A stretch of DNA of 64,000 nt from assembly GCF_937898475.1 (NCBI RefSeq), contig NZ_CALEJS010000010.1, positions 62,001 to 126,000 on the forward strand. Reading direction: 5' to 3'. How positions within the stretch are numbered: position 1 is the stretch's first letter; every line of letters begins with the position of its first letter. The notes beneath the pieces were generated by a model that saw only the letters and a list, made by a program, of their open reading frames with translations, searched no databases and had not been told where the DNA came from. The position numbers and the translations under genes are program-made. Shown piece after piece: positions 50,852 to 59,551 of this stretch. Source of the DNA: an uncultured Chitinophaga sp. Its GTDB lineage: Bacteria > Bacteroidota > Bacteroidia > Chitinophagales > Chitinophagaceae.

Positions 50852-51774
50852 AACAATTGTTCCATGGCGGTTTCAATATTAGGGTAGGAGAAGACAAAAC
50901 CGGTGTCCTGGATTTTCTGTGAAGATACCCGTACGCTCTTCAGCACTTCCACACTCATTTCACCCAGCGCCAGTTTTAAGGCAAAGGCAGGCACATAGGC
51001 GGTTATAAAGCTTTTACCTTTGGCGGCCCTGGCCATGGTCAGGATCAGTTCTTTATGGTGTACAGGCTGCGGTGCTACGGCGTTAAAGATGCCTTGCAGC
51101 CGGGGGTTCACAATAGCATTGAAATAAAGGCGGATGAGGTCCTGCAGGTGTATCCAGCTGACCCACTGCTCCCCGTTGCCCAGTATGGTGGCAAAGCCGA
51201 ACTGTAAGGGTTTGTAGAATTCTTTGAGTGCGCCGCCGGCTCTGCTCAGTGCAATGCCCGTGCGGAAAATCACAACCTGTTTACCCAGGCGCTCCATTTC
51301 GAGCACGCCGTTTTCCCAGGCCTGGCAGGTAGTACCCAGGAAATCGCCTGCAGCGGGCGAGCTTTCTGTAAAGGAACTTTTATTGCCGTCATACTCACCG
51401 TAGTAGCCGGTGCCCGATGCGCTGATGACCTTTTTGACCTTATTGGGATGCTGTTCCAGGGCTTTGAATAACAGCTGGCTGCTGAGGGTGCGGCTTTCCA
51501 TTATCTCTTTCTTGTAGGCTGCTGTCCACCTTCTGGCGCCCACATTGGCCCCTGCCAGGTGCACAATATGATCGGCGGCTGCCAAAGCCGCTGTATCAAC
51601 GGTCTGGCGGCGAATGTCCCACCCGGCATAACTAACCAGGTTGTTTTCGGTATTTTTGTTGTCCGTATGTGGCTGGCGGCTCAGGATGATCACCTGATAT
51701 CCATGTTCCGTAAGCAGATTGGTAAGCGCTTGTCCTATTAATCCTGTGCCACCGGTAATTAACACTGTTTCCAT
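50845..51774 (-). CDS. TIGR01777-family NAD(P)-dependent epimerase-like protein (copy 2)
   Basis: This 309-residue paralogue of the gene at 10251-11195 has the nucleotide motif GGTGLIGQAL, HIVHLAGANVGARRW, ISASGTGYYGEYDG and WVSWIHLQDLIRLY. Its middle keeps the Y-x-x-x-K-like serine/tyrosine region (SASGTGYYG) better than copy 1, which reads NAASATIYRH. No substrate is known. It is divergent from the exported-protein gene at 52046. Confidence 0.88.
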   Translation of the reverse strand: METVLITGGTGLIGQALTNLLTEHGYQVIILSRQPHTDNKNTENNLVSYAGWDIRRQTVDTAALAAADHIVHLAGANVGARRWTAAYKKEIMESRTLSSQLLFKALEQHPNKVKKVISASGTGYYGEYDGNKSSFTESSPAAGDFLGTTCQAWENGVLEMERLGKQVVIFRTGIALSRAGGALKEFYKPLQFGFATILGNGEQWVSWIHLQDLIRLYFNAIVNPRLQGIFNAVAPQPVHHKELILTMARAAKGKSFITAYVPAFALKLALGEMSVEVLKSVRVSSQKIQDTGFVFSYPNIETAMEQLFL

Positions 51775-51814
51775 CAGGCTAAGAACGGTTCAATATTTAG
51801 CTAAAAGTAGTGAA

Positions 51815-51921
51815 AATAGTCGATAGTCGATGGTCCGTCGTCCATAGCCTGACCTGTTAAGGAGGTCGCCTGCAGTACAGGAACATGCTATGGACGATGG
51901 ACTATTGACCATGGACTATTT
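51815..51921. repeat. Inverted word repeat (GTCGATGGTCC type)
   Basis: Arm 51815-51848 is complementary to 51887-51921 over about 30 positions, and a GC-richer middle has a small CCTG/CAGG palindrome. It lies in a divergent spacer just upstream of a good promoter, so it is not simply a terminator. Confidence 0.6.
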
Positions 51922-51926
51922 CCCCC

Positions 51927-51957
51927 TTTGCGAAACGCAAATTTTCGTGTAGGTTTG
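51927..51957 (+). promoter_or_regulatory. Promoter of the exported-protein gene (Bacteroidota type)
   Basis: TTTG at 51927-51930 and TAGGTTTG at 51950-51957 are separated by 19 bases, matching the phylum consensus. The start codon follows about 90 bp downstream. Confidence 0.75.
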
Positions 51958-52045
51958 ACTGGTAAAATTTTATCAGGTCAGGTACCCGCAGCCTACAACA
52001 ATATTAGATGTATTTACGTTACCACATTATTTAAAACATATACTA

Positions 52046-53560
52046 ATGCTATACCGATTTTCTCTCCTGGTTTGCCTGCTTTTTTGTGGAGGATCCCTGA
52101 TGGCCCAGAAAATAACCTATTCAGAACCGGAGCGTGACGACTATAAAAGCACTGAGTTTGAGATCATTGGCCGTGTTGGCGGCAATATCCTGGTATACAA
52201 GAGCGATCGTGGTGATAATGCCGTGTCCGTATATGATAATGCCATGCAGCTGAAAGAAAGGGTAAAGCTGGATTTCCTGCCCAAGAAAGTGATCAGTGTT
52301 GACTTTATTGCCTACCCCGGTAAAGTATTCATGATATACCAGTTCCAGCGCAAAGATGCCGTGTACAGCGTTTGCGCCACCATGAACCCCGAAGGCCGGT
52401 TTGACCAGGCCCCCATCGTGGTAGATTCTACCCGTATTGGTTTTTACTCCAAGGAGAACAAGGTATATTCCGTAGAATATTCAGAGGATAAGGGGCGGAT
52501 CATGATCTACAAGATCAACCAGGACAAGGAAGACAACAATGTGTTCTACACCTTCCAGTACGACAGCTCCTTCAATTTCGTGAATAACAGCCGCCTTTCC
52601 CTGCCAATGGAAAAGAAGGCGATCCTGAGCAATTTTACCCTGGCCAACAGCGGCGACCTGATATTTAACCGCCTGGAACGTACCAGCAACCGGGATTATA
52701 CCATCAAGGCAGACGTGATCATCAAACGCTCTGCGGTAGACTCTTTCGAGGTTACGCCCCTGCAACTGCAGCAGCAGATGCTGGATGAAGTGAAGATGAA
52801 GCTGGATAACAACTCCAACACCCTGCTGGTAAGCGCCTTCTACTACAAACAGAAAAGAGGGAATGTGGACGGCATGTATATTGCCAAATATGACTTTGCG
52901 CAGAAACAGCTGGTGTATGAAAAGCTCAGCCCCTTTACGCCCGAGCTGAAGATGAACGCCAGGGGAGAATCTTCCACCAATGCAGCCTTTAACGATTACT
53001 TCATCAGGAAGATCATCAATACCAAAGACGGGGGCTTCCTGATCACGGCAGAATCTTTCTATACCACTTCGCGCTATCAGCCCTGGAACCGCTGGAATTA
53101 CATGTACGGCCCTTACGGCATGTCTTCCCCGTATTCCTACTACTATTCACCTTACTCCCCCTGGTATTACAGTCCCTGGGGATGGAACAACTCACAGGGC
53201 AACCGCTATCATTACGATAATGTGGCCGTCCTGTCTTTTGACCCGGAAGGCAAGCTGCAATGGAGCAATTTTGTACGTAAAAGCCAGTTTGACGATGGGG
53301 CAGATCTGTACCTGTCTTACATGCTGGTGAACATCGGCAGCGAACTGCGGTTCCTGTACAATGACCTGGATCGCAGAAGCTATATCCTGACAGACAACAG
53401 CATTACCCCGGATGGGAAGATCAGCCGTATGCCTACCCTGCGTAACCTGGATAAAGGCTTTACCTGGATGCCCCGCTACGGTAAGCAGATCAGCAGCCGT
53501 TCCGTGTTGATTCCCTGCATCTACAGGAATTATATTTGCTTTGCAAAAATTGACTTTTAA
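52046..53560 (+). CDS. Exported protein of unknown function (beta-propeller-like)
   Basis: This 504-residue protein has a signal peptide (MLYRFSLLVCLLFCGGSLMA, cleavage after MAQ). Repeated beta-strand patterns with short turns cover most of the length, compatible with a propeller or similar repeat. An aromatic Tyr/Pro/Ser-rich segment at about 345-385 (SPYSYYYSPYSPWYYSPWGW) looks like an exposed flexible loop. No known family is recognised. It is followed 15 bp later by a DUF6427 gene and may be co-transcribed. Confidence 0.7.
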   Translation: MLYRFSLLVCLLFCGGSLMAQKITYSEPERDDYKSTEFEIIGRVGGNILVYKSDRGDNAVSVYDNAMQLKERVKLDFLPKKVISVDFIAYPGKVFMIYQFQRKDAVYSVCATMNPEGRFDQAPIVVDSTRIGFYSKENKVYSVEYSEDKGRIMIYKINQDKEDNNVFYTFQYDSSFNFVNNSRLSLPMEKKAILSNFTLANSGDLIFNRLERTSNRDYTIKADVIIKRSAVDSFEVTPLQLQQQMLDEVKMKLDNNSNTLLVSAFYYKQKRGNVDGMYIAKYDFAQKQLVYEKLSPFTPELKMNARGESSTNAAFNDYFIRKIINTKDGGFLITAESFYTTSRYQPWNRWNYMYGPYGMSSPYSYYYSPYSPWYYSPWGWNNSQGNRYHYDNVAVLSFDPEGKLQWSNFVRKSQFDDGADLYLSYMLVNIGSELRFLYNDLDRRSYILTDNSITPDGKISRMPTLRNLDKGFTWMPRYGKQISSRSVLIPCIYRNYICFAKIDF

Positions 53561-53575
53561 TCACACCTTTGCACC

Positions 53576-54553
53576 GTGGTAAGATTTTTCCGTTCAGGCA
53601 ATCCGCTAACGGTATTGCTGTTGTTACTATATACCTTACTGGTTAAGTTTTATTACCTGATACACCCGTCCACCTTCGTCGCAGACGGGTCTGAAGGTTT
53701 GTTGTATCAACTGCTGGTGAACTGGCTGCAGATGCTGGTGGGTAAAAGCCCTTTCTTCTTTACCGCGATGGCCGTGCTGCTGCTGTTCCTGCAAACCTTG
53801 TTGCTCACCAGGATCGCCAACCACCATCGCCTGTTCCCTAAAGCTACTTACCTCCCGGCCATGAGCTACCTCCTGTTCACTTCCCTGTGGCAGGGCTGGA
53901 ATGAATTCTCACCGGCGTTGCTGGTGAACCTGATCATGCTCTGGGTGTTTGCCAATATCACGGAATTGTATACACGTACCTCTGCCCGAGATGTGGTGTT
54001 TAATATAGGCTTTGCCCTGGGCGTAGCCGGCTTGTTCTACTTTCCGGCCATCGTGTTCTGCCTGCTGCTGTTGCTTAGCCTGCTCATTATGCGGGCTTTC
54101 CGCCTGGCAGAGTGGATCATTGCCCTGCTGGGACTATTATGCCCGCTATACCTGCTGGGTACCTACCTGTTCCTGACAGACCAGTGGAACCAGATCGAAA
54201 AGATCCCCCGTATGGGTATCAGTCTGCCCATCATCAGCCACTATAAGGTATGGGGCGCCCTCATTGCCAGCGTGTTCTTCTTCGTGCTGGGATGGCTGCT
54301 GTTGCAGCGGCCGCTCAAAAAGATGCTGATACAGGTACGTAAAACCTGGGCCGTGCTGATCGTTTATGTAATAGTGGCCATGCTGGTGCCTTTCTTCAAT
54401 GTACACTTCTCGCCAGATTACTGGGTGGTGGCCATCCTGCCCATTTCTATGTTCGTAGCCAATGTATACTGGACCTTCACCAATGAAACAATAGCCAACA
54501 TCATCCATTTCATTACCCTGGGCTACGTGATCGTGATGCAGTACTTCAGCTAA
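53576..54553 (+). CDS. DUF6427-like polytopic membrane protein
   Basis: This 325-residue inner-membrane protein has about eight to nine helices. Features of the DUF6427 family are the start MVRFFRSGNPLTVLLLLLY and the conserved-looking WQGWNEFSPALLVNLIMLW region. It starts at GTG 53576 because no ATG precedes the family-like N-terminus. A CACCTTTG element just upstream may be a weak promoter. The function of the family is unknown. Confidence 0.8.
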   Translation: MVRFFRSGNPLTVLLLLLYTLLVKFYYLIHPSTFVADGSEGLLYQLLVNWLQMLVGKSPFFFTAMAVLLLFLQTLLLTRIANHHRLFPKATYLPAMSYLLFTSLWQGWNEFSPALLVNLIMLWVFANITELYTRTSARDVVFNIGFALGVAGLFYFPAIVFCLLLLLSLLIMRAFRLAEWIIALLGLLCPLYLLGTYLFLTDQWNQIEKIPRMGISLPIISHYKVWGALIASVFFFVLGWLLLQRPLKKMLIQVRKTWAVLIVYVIVAMLVPFFNVHFSPDYWVVAILPISMFVANVYWTFTNETIANIIHFITLGYVIVMQYFS

Positions 54554-54685
54554 AATGTTAAAATTTAGGTGTGGGGCGGGGCTGAAAGCTATGCATATGC
54601 CCTGATTATCAATTATTAGCATATCTCCACGGTTGCACATCGGCATATTGGTACAAGCGGCCGCTAAAATATGCGGGCGGTTCGG

Positions 54686-54693
54686 TAATTTTG
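54686..54693 (+). promoter_or_regulatory. Candidate promoter -7 box for purQ
   Basis: TAATTTTG fits TAnnTTTG and lies 39 bp before the purQ ATG. No TTTG box is seen at 19-21 bases upstream. Confidence 0.45.
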
Positions 54694-54731
54694 CAGTTTA
54701 CAATTATTATTGACTTCTGAAATAAAGACTC

Positions 54732-55424
54732 ATGAAATTTGGTGTTGTCACCTTTCCCGGCTCTAACTGCGATCACGATATGATCGATTCCCTGCGCAAC
54801 GATCTTGGCCAGGAAGTAATTGAACTCTGGCATAAGGATAAAGATCTGAGCGCTTTCAGCACACAGGACTGTATCATTCTTCCCGGTGGATTTTCCTATG
54901 GCGATTACCTGCGCTGCGGCGCCATCGCCAGGTTCAGTCCTATGATGCAGAGTGTGATCGAGTTTGCCAACAAAGGTGGCCGTGTAATAGGTGTATGTAA
55001 CGGTTTCCAGATACTCTGCGAGGCAGGCCTGCTGCCGGGCGTACTGCTGCGCAACCAGAACCAGCAGTTTGTGTGTAAGAACGTATACCTGAAAAGTGAG
55101 AATACCACTACTGCCCTCACCAAAGACGTTACGGGCCGTCCGCTGATGATCCCCGTTGCCCATGGCGAAGGCCGTTACTATGCAGACGACGCTACACTGG
55201 ACAGCCTGTTTAAGCATAACCAGGTGCTGTTCCGCTACTGCGATGAGTTCGGCAACATTGTTGACGAGGCCAATCCTAACGGCGCTATCCGCAATATTGC
55301 CGGTATTACCAATAAGGAAAAGAATGTCTTTGGTATGATGCCTCACCCTGAGCGCGCTACCAGCCTGGCATTGAACAATACGGATGGTCAGCTCATATTC
55401 CAGAGCCTGATCACCAACAACTAA
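54732..55424 (+). CDS. purQ: Phosphoribosylformylglycinamidine synthase, glutaminase subunit
   Basis: This 230-residue class I amidotransferase releases ammonia from glutamine for FGAM synthesis in purine biosynthesis. It has VTFPGSNCDHD, the oxyanion GGFSYGDYLR, nucleophile C89 in GRVIGVCNGFQILCEAG, and MPHPERA with the catalytic His and Glu. The separate purQ implies a small-form PurL plus PurS elsewhere, instead of one large fused enzyme. Confidence 0.95.
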   Translation: MKFGVVTFPGSNCDHDMIDSLRNDLGQEVIELWHKDKDLSAFSTQDCIILPGGFSYGDYLRCGAIARFSPMMQSVIEFANKGGRVIGVCNGFQILCEAGLLPGVLLRNQNQQFVCKNVYLKSENTTTALTKDVTGRPLMIPVAHGEGRYYADDATLDSLFKHNQVLFRYCDEFGNIVDEANPNGAIRNIAGITNKEKNVFGMMPHPERATSLALNNTDGQLIFQSLITNN

Positions 55425-55478
55425 TTCCGGGCTTTTTCCGGAGAGAATCAAAACCACCAACCATTTTAAACAAGAGGA

Positions 55479-55940
55479 ATGAGTATGAAAAAACTGTTGA
55501 CAGCATTGTTCCTGTTCGCGTTGCCCGTGTTGGCCAGCGCTCAGATCGAAAATCCGGTGAAATGGAATTTTTCGTCCAAGAAGATCAATGACAAGACCTA
55601 TGAAGTGCATATTACCGCCACCATAGAGCCGGGTTGGCACCTGTATGCGCAGGATGCCGGGGAAGGTCCCGTGCCCACTTCTTTCAAATTCGCCAAAAAC
55701 CCCCTGATTGCCACCACAGGGAAGGTAAAGGAGAATGGTAAGCTGCACAAGGCGTTTGACAAGAACTTCGATTCCGAACTGAAATACTACGAGAACCAGG
55801 TAAACTTTGTACAGACAGTAACCGTAAAAGGTAAAGCTGCTACCAAAGTGAAAGGCTCCGTAGAATATATGGTGTGCGATGATCACCAGTGCCTGCCGCC
55901 GAAAGAAATTGAATTCTCAATCGGTGTAGGAGGGAAGTGA
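55479..55940 (+). CDS. Free-standing DsbD alpha-type domain (periplasmic thiol carrier)
   Basis: This 153-residue protein has a signal peptide ending ASAQ. It is a DsbD N-terminal (alpha) domain: TIEPGWHLYAQDAGEGPVP, the FDSELKYYENQVNF region and MVCDDHQCLPPKEIEFSI with redox cysteines C133 and C138. It starts at ATG 55479, and its stop is 2 bp before the start of the full-length dsbD-like gene, so the two are coupled. Since the alpha domain of that neighbour has lost its cysteines, this protein probably supplies the alpha function as a separate subunit. Confidence 0.85.
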   Translation: MSMKKLLTALFLFALPVLASAQIENPVKWNFSSKKINDKTYEVHITATIEPGWHLYAQDAGEGPVPTSFKFAKNPLIATTGKVKENGKLHKAFDKNFDSELKYYENQVNFVQTVTVKGKAATKVKGSVEYMVCDDHQCLPPKEIEFSIGVGGK

Positions 55941-55942
55941 TC

Positions 55943-57943
55943 ATGAAAAAAATATTTGCATTTCTCATAGCGGTCCTGGCAGCCTTTAACCTTGCCCAGG
56001 CCCAGGATACCGCCGCCACTACCCAGGTGGCCCAATGGCAATATACCGCCGAAAAAAAGAGTGACGGAGAGTTTATACTCCATTTCAAAGGCACTATTGA
56101 TAAAGGCTGGCAGCTGTTTTCCACTACCATGAGCGACGACGATCCCAACACCCGCGTGGTGCTGGACACCGCAGCTGCAGGGGCCGAGCTCCTGGGTATA
56201 AAGGAGAGCGGTAAGCTGGACAGCCGCAAGGAACCGCTCTTCGACAATCTCCAGATAAAATATTTTGAAAATGAAGTAGAGCTGCTGGCCACTGTAAAGG
56301 TGCAACCCGGCGCCACCAAAGTAACCGGCAGCGTTAACTACATGGCGCTGAAAGGCGATGAAGTGGCAGGTCCTGAAGAGGCGCCCTTCCGTTTTAATGT
56401 AGATGCCTCCGGCAACCTGGTAAGTGCTGCTGCAGGGCTGCAGGAATCAGGCGTAGCCGCCAGCTCGCTTAAACGCAGCAATATTATACTGGACAGCCCG
56501 GTGAATAGCTGTGGTGGTATCGGGTCTGAGGGTAAGAAAAGCCTTTGGGGAATATTTGTGCTGGGCCTGCTGGGCGGTTTTATCGCACTGCTTACGCCCT
56601 GCGTATTCCCGATGATCCCGCTGACAGTATCCTTCTTTACCAAGAAATCCGGCGATAAGGGTAAGGGCGTGATGAACGCTTCCCTTTATGGCTTTTTCAT
56701 TTTCCTGGTATACATACTGCTAAGCCTGCCTTTCCATTTCCTGGACTCCCTGAACCCGGAAATCCTGAATAACATTTCCACCAACGTATGGCTGAACCTG
56801 TTCTTTTTCGTGGTCTTCATTGTATTTGCCATTTCTTTCTTCGGCTACTTTGAGATCACGCTGCCCAGCAGCCTGGCCAGTAAAACAGATGCCAAAACAG
56901 GTGTAGGTGGAATAGCAGGTATCTTCTTTATGGCGCTTACGTTGGCCCTGGTGTCTTTCTCCTGTACCGGGCCTATCCTGGGCTCTTTGCTGGCGGGCTC
57001 CCTTTCTACCGATGGGGGCGCTATGCAGCTCACCGCCGGGATGGGAGGCTTTGGTTTGGCCCTGGCACTGCCTTTTGCAATTTTTGCCCTGTTCCCCGGC
57101 TGGTTGAATTCACTGCCTAAATCCGGCGGCTGGTTAACTACCGTGAAGGTGGTACTGGGCTTCCTTGAAGTTGCAATGGCCATCAAGTTCCTCTCCAACG
57201 CAGACCTCGTAATGCACTGGGGTATCCTGAAAAGAGAGGTGTTCTTTGCTATATGGATCATAGTAGGCATCTGTATTGTGCTCTACCTTTTCGGCAAGAT
57301 CCGCTTTCCGCATGATTCGCCGCTGAAGAAGCTGAGTACTCCCCGCCTGGTAGTAGCGCTGATCTTCCTGGCCTTTACGCTGTATTTGATACCGGGTGTG
57401 ACCAATACAAAATATGCTAACCGCGCCCTGATCAGCGGTTTTCCGCCACCCCTGACCTATAGCATTTATGGGGAAGAGGCTGCTAAAGGTAAAGGCGTAG
57501 AGCCTAACATAGTGAACGACTATGAAAAGGCCCTGGCATTGGCCAAGGCAGAAGGAAAACCCCTGCTGGTGGATTTCACCGGCTGGGCTTGTGTGAACTG
57601 CCGTAAAATGGAAGAAAACGTCTGGCCGAAGTCTGAAGTAAAGACGCTGATCCAGAAAGATTTTATCCTGGTGTCGCTTTATGTGGACGACCGGAAACTG
57701 CTGCCTGAAGAGGCTCAGTTCCTGTTCACCTCCCGTAATGGCAACAAAAAGGAGATCAAAACCATAGGAGATAAGTTTGCGACCATGCAGACGGAGAATT
57801 TTAGCAATAACTCCCAGCCCTTCTATGTGCTGATCAGCCCGGATGAGAAGCTGCTCACCAAGCCGGTAGGCTATACCCCTGACGAAAGGGACTACGCTAA
57901 CTGGCTGAAGTGCGGCCTGGACGCCTTTAAAAGTTTGAATTAG
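55943..57943 (+). CDS. DsbD/CcdA-family thiol:disulfide reductase with cysteine-less alpha domain
   Basis: This 666-residue protein has a signal peptide (ending LAQAQ) and an alpha-like N-terminal domain (about 25-160). The aligned redox site reads VNYMALKGDEVAGP (131-144) instead of CDDxxxC. A membrane domain of about eight helices has the conserved C220 (LLTPCVFPMIPLT) and C341 (SFSCTGPILG), and a C-terminal thioredoxin domain has C550-VN-C553. It carries electrons from cytosolic thioredoxin to periplasmic substrates. ATG 55943 is preceded by a clear AGGAGGG ribosome-binding site; GTG 55937 is less likely. Confidence 0.92.
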   Translation: MKKIFAFLIAVLAAFNLAQAQDTAATTQVAQWQYTAEKKSDGEFILHFKGTIDKGWQLFSTTMSDDDPNTRVVLDTAAAGAELLGIKESGKLDSRKEPLFDNLQIKYFENEVELLATVKVQPGATKVTGSVNYMALKGDEVAGPEEAPFRFNVDASGNLVSAAAGLQESGVAASSLKRSNIILDSPVNSCGGIGSEGKKSLWGIFVLGLLGGFIALLTPCVFPMIPLTVSFFTKKSGDKGKGVMNASLYGFFIFLVYILLSLPFHFLDSLNPEILNNISTNVWLNLFFFVVFIVFAISFFGYFEITLPSSLASKTDAKTGVGGIAGIFFMALTLALVSFSCTGPILGSLLAGSLSTDGGAMQLTAGMGGFGLALALPFAIFALFPGWLNSLPKSGGWLTTVKVVLGFLEVAMAIKFLSNADLVMHWGILKREVFFAIWIIVGICIVLYLFGKIRFPHDSPLKKLSTPRLVVALIFLAFTLYLIPGVTNTKYANRALISGFPPPLTYSIYGEEAAKGKGVEPNIVNDYEKALALAKAEGKPLLVDFTGWACVNCRKMEENVWPKSEVKTLIQKDFILVSLYVDDRKLLPEEAQFLFTSRNGNKKEIKTIGDKFATMQTENFSNNSQPFYVLISPDEKLLTKPVGYTPDERDYANWLKCGLDAFKSLN

Positions 57944-57956
57944 GCTGAATAGCTAT

Positions 57957-57999
57957 AAAAGAGAAAGCCCCCGAGCGTATGCCGGGGGCTTTCTCTTTT
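57957..57999. terminator. Strong bidirectional hairpin terminator after dsbD
   Basis: A perfect 17-bp stem (57957-57973 with 57983-57999) ends in TTTT on the plus strand and AAAA-preceded T on the minus strand. It follows the dsbD stop by 14 bp and may also stop the minus-strand hisS transcript. Confidence 0.88.
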
Positions 58000-58009
58000 A
58001 ATGATCTTT

Positions 58010-58105
58010 GTCTTTTCTTCGTATACGCTTAGTGTACCCTTCGTCTTCTCCTCGTGAAACCTTCGTCATTCCTTCGGGTAAGCTTCATGTAACCTACGTG
58101 CTATC
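58010..58105. repeat. Degenerate tandem repeat with CTTCGT words
   Basis: About four imperfect units of 21-23 bases containing CTTCGT and TCGTGTAAC-like words run from 58016 to 58102, between the terminator and the hisS stop. No ORF is seen. Its function is unknown. Confidence 0.45.
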
Positions 58106-58149
58106 CTCACTAAAAGCGCATAAACGGTAAGTAAAAGCGAATAAGCAGC

Positions 58150-59502
58150 TTACACGAACTGGAAGTTCAGCAGTTCACCGGCGCTGATCTTCTGCTGCTG
58201 GCCCGTCTGCAGGTGCTTGATACTCAGGCTGTTCTCCTGCAATTCGCTTTCGCCGAGGATCACCACGTAGGGAATACCGCGTTTATCTGCGTACTTGAAC
58301 TGTTTGTCCATCTTGGCGGCTTCGTGGAATACCTCTGCGGCAATACCTTTTTCCCGCAGCTGCATCATATAGTTAAAGGCAACGGGCAGGCTTTCTGCGC
58401 CCATATGCAGGAACAGCACACGGGTAGATTGCTGGGCAGCGGCAGGGAACAGCTGCAGCTCTTCCAGCACATCATATATGCGGTCTACACCAAAGGAGAT
58501 GCCTACTCCTGAAAGGCCGGGTAAGCCAAACAGTCCGGTGAGATCATCATATCGGCCGCCGCCGCCAATGCTGCCCATTTTAACAGCGGGCGGCGCCTTG
58601 GCTTCCACGATCATCCCCGTGTAGTAGTTCAGGCCGCGTGCCAGGGTCACATCCACGATCGGGGCGGCATTGAACGTGGCCATGCCGCTGTTCAATACAA
58701 ATGCCAACTCTTCAATGCCTTTTTGCGCGGTAGCGGAAGCCTGTAATAACACCTGCAATTGCTGCAGCTTTTCATCATTGCTGCCGTCAATGCGGAGGAA
58801 ATTGTTGACAATCTCCACATCCTGATGGCTGAGTCCGCGATGCAGCAGTTCCTGCTGTACGCCCTCAATACCTATTTTATCCAGCTTATCGATAGAGATG
58901 GTAATATCGGTCAGCATTTCAGGTTTGCCGATCAGTTCTGCCAGTCCGCTGAGGATCTTACGGTTATTCACCCGTACTTCGTAGCCCTGCAGGCCCAGTT
59001 TGGAGAATACCCGGTCGTAGATCATCAGCAGTTCCACTTCATTCAGCAGGGAATTGCTGCCCACCACATCGGCATCACACTGGTAGAATTCGCGGTAGCG
59101 GCCCCGTTGGGGGTTATCTGCCCTCCACACCGGCTGCATCTGGTAGCGTTTGAAAGGCAGGGCCAATTCATGCTGCTTCATCACCACGTAGCGGGCAAAG
59201 GGAATAGTGAGATCATAGCGCAGGGCCTTTTCGCATAAAAGCGTGGCCAGCTCCTTGCTATCTTTGGCAAGCTGGGCCTGGCCCAGTATTTCGCCGTTGT
59301 TCAGTATCTTAAAGATCAGTTTATCGCCTTCTTCTCCGTATTTCCCTGTCAGCGTGTTCAGGTTCTCCATGGCCGGAGTTTCCAGTGGCTGAAAGCCGAA
59401 CAGCTCAAATGTTTCGCGGATGGTCTGGAAGATATAGTTCCTTTTTCTTACCACCGCCGGTCCGAAATCGCGTGTACCCTTGGGAATGCTGGGTTTTATC
59501 AT
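58150..59502 (-). CDS. hisS: Histidyl-tRNA synthetase
   Basis: This 450-residue class II synthetase starts IKPSIPKGTRDFGP. It has motif 2 around QMQPVWRADNPQRGRYREFY, the histidine-specific region LARGLNYYTGMIVEAK, motif 3 with GGRYDDLTGLF and SGVGISFGVDRI, and an anticodon-binding domain at about 355-450. It is intact. The upstream spacer (59503-59551) holds AATTAATAATTAAC words. Confidence 0.96.
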   Translation of the reverse strand: MIKPSIPKGTRDFGPAVVRKRNYIFQTIRETFELFGFQPLETPAMENLNTLTGKYGEEGDKLIFKILNNGEILGQAQLAKDSKELATLLCEKALRYDLTIPFARYVVMKQHELALPFKRYQMQPVWRADNPQRGRYREFYQCDADVVGSNSLLNEVELLMIYDRVFSKLGLQGYEVRVNNRKILSGLAELIGKPEMLTDITISIDKLDKIGIEGVQQELLHRGLSHQDVEIVNNFLRIDGSNDEKLQQLQVLLQASATAQKGIEELAFVLNSGMATFNAAPIVDVTLARGLNYYTGMIVEAKAPPAVKMGSIGGGGRYDDLTGLFGLPGLSGVGISFGVDRIYDVLEELQLFPAAAQQSTRVLFLHMGAESLPVAFNYMMQLREKGIAAEVFHEAAKMDKQFKYADKRGIPYVVILGESELQENSLSIKHLQTGQQQKISAGELLNFQFV

Positions 59503-59551
59503 AATTAATAATTAACAATTAACAATTGTAGAGGAAGTGTCCCGGAAACAA

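Noticed and set aside
54609..55886. A 425-codon minus-strand frame over purQ and the DsbD alpha gene
   Set aside because: It covers two well-supported plus-strand genes and shows no motif or signal of its own.
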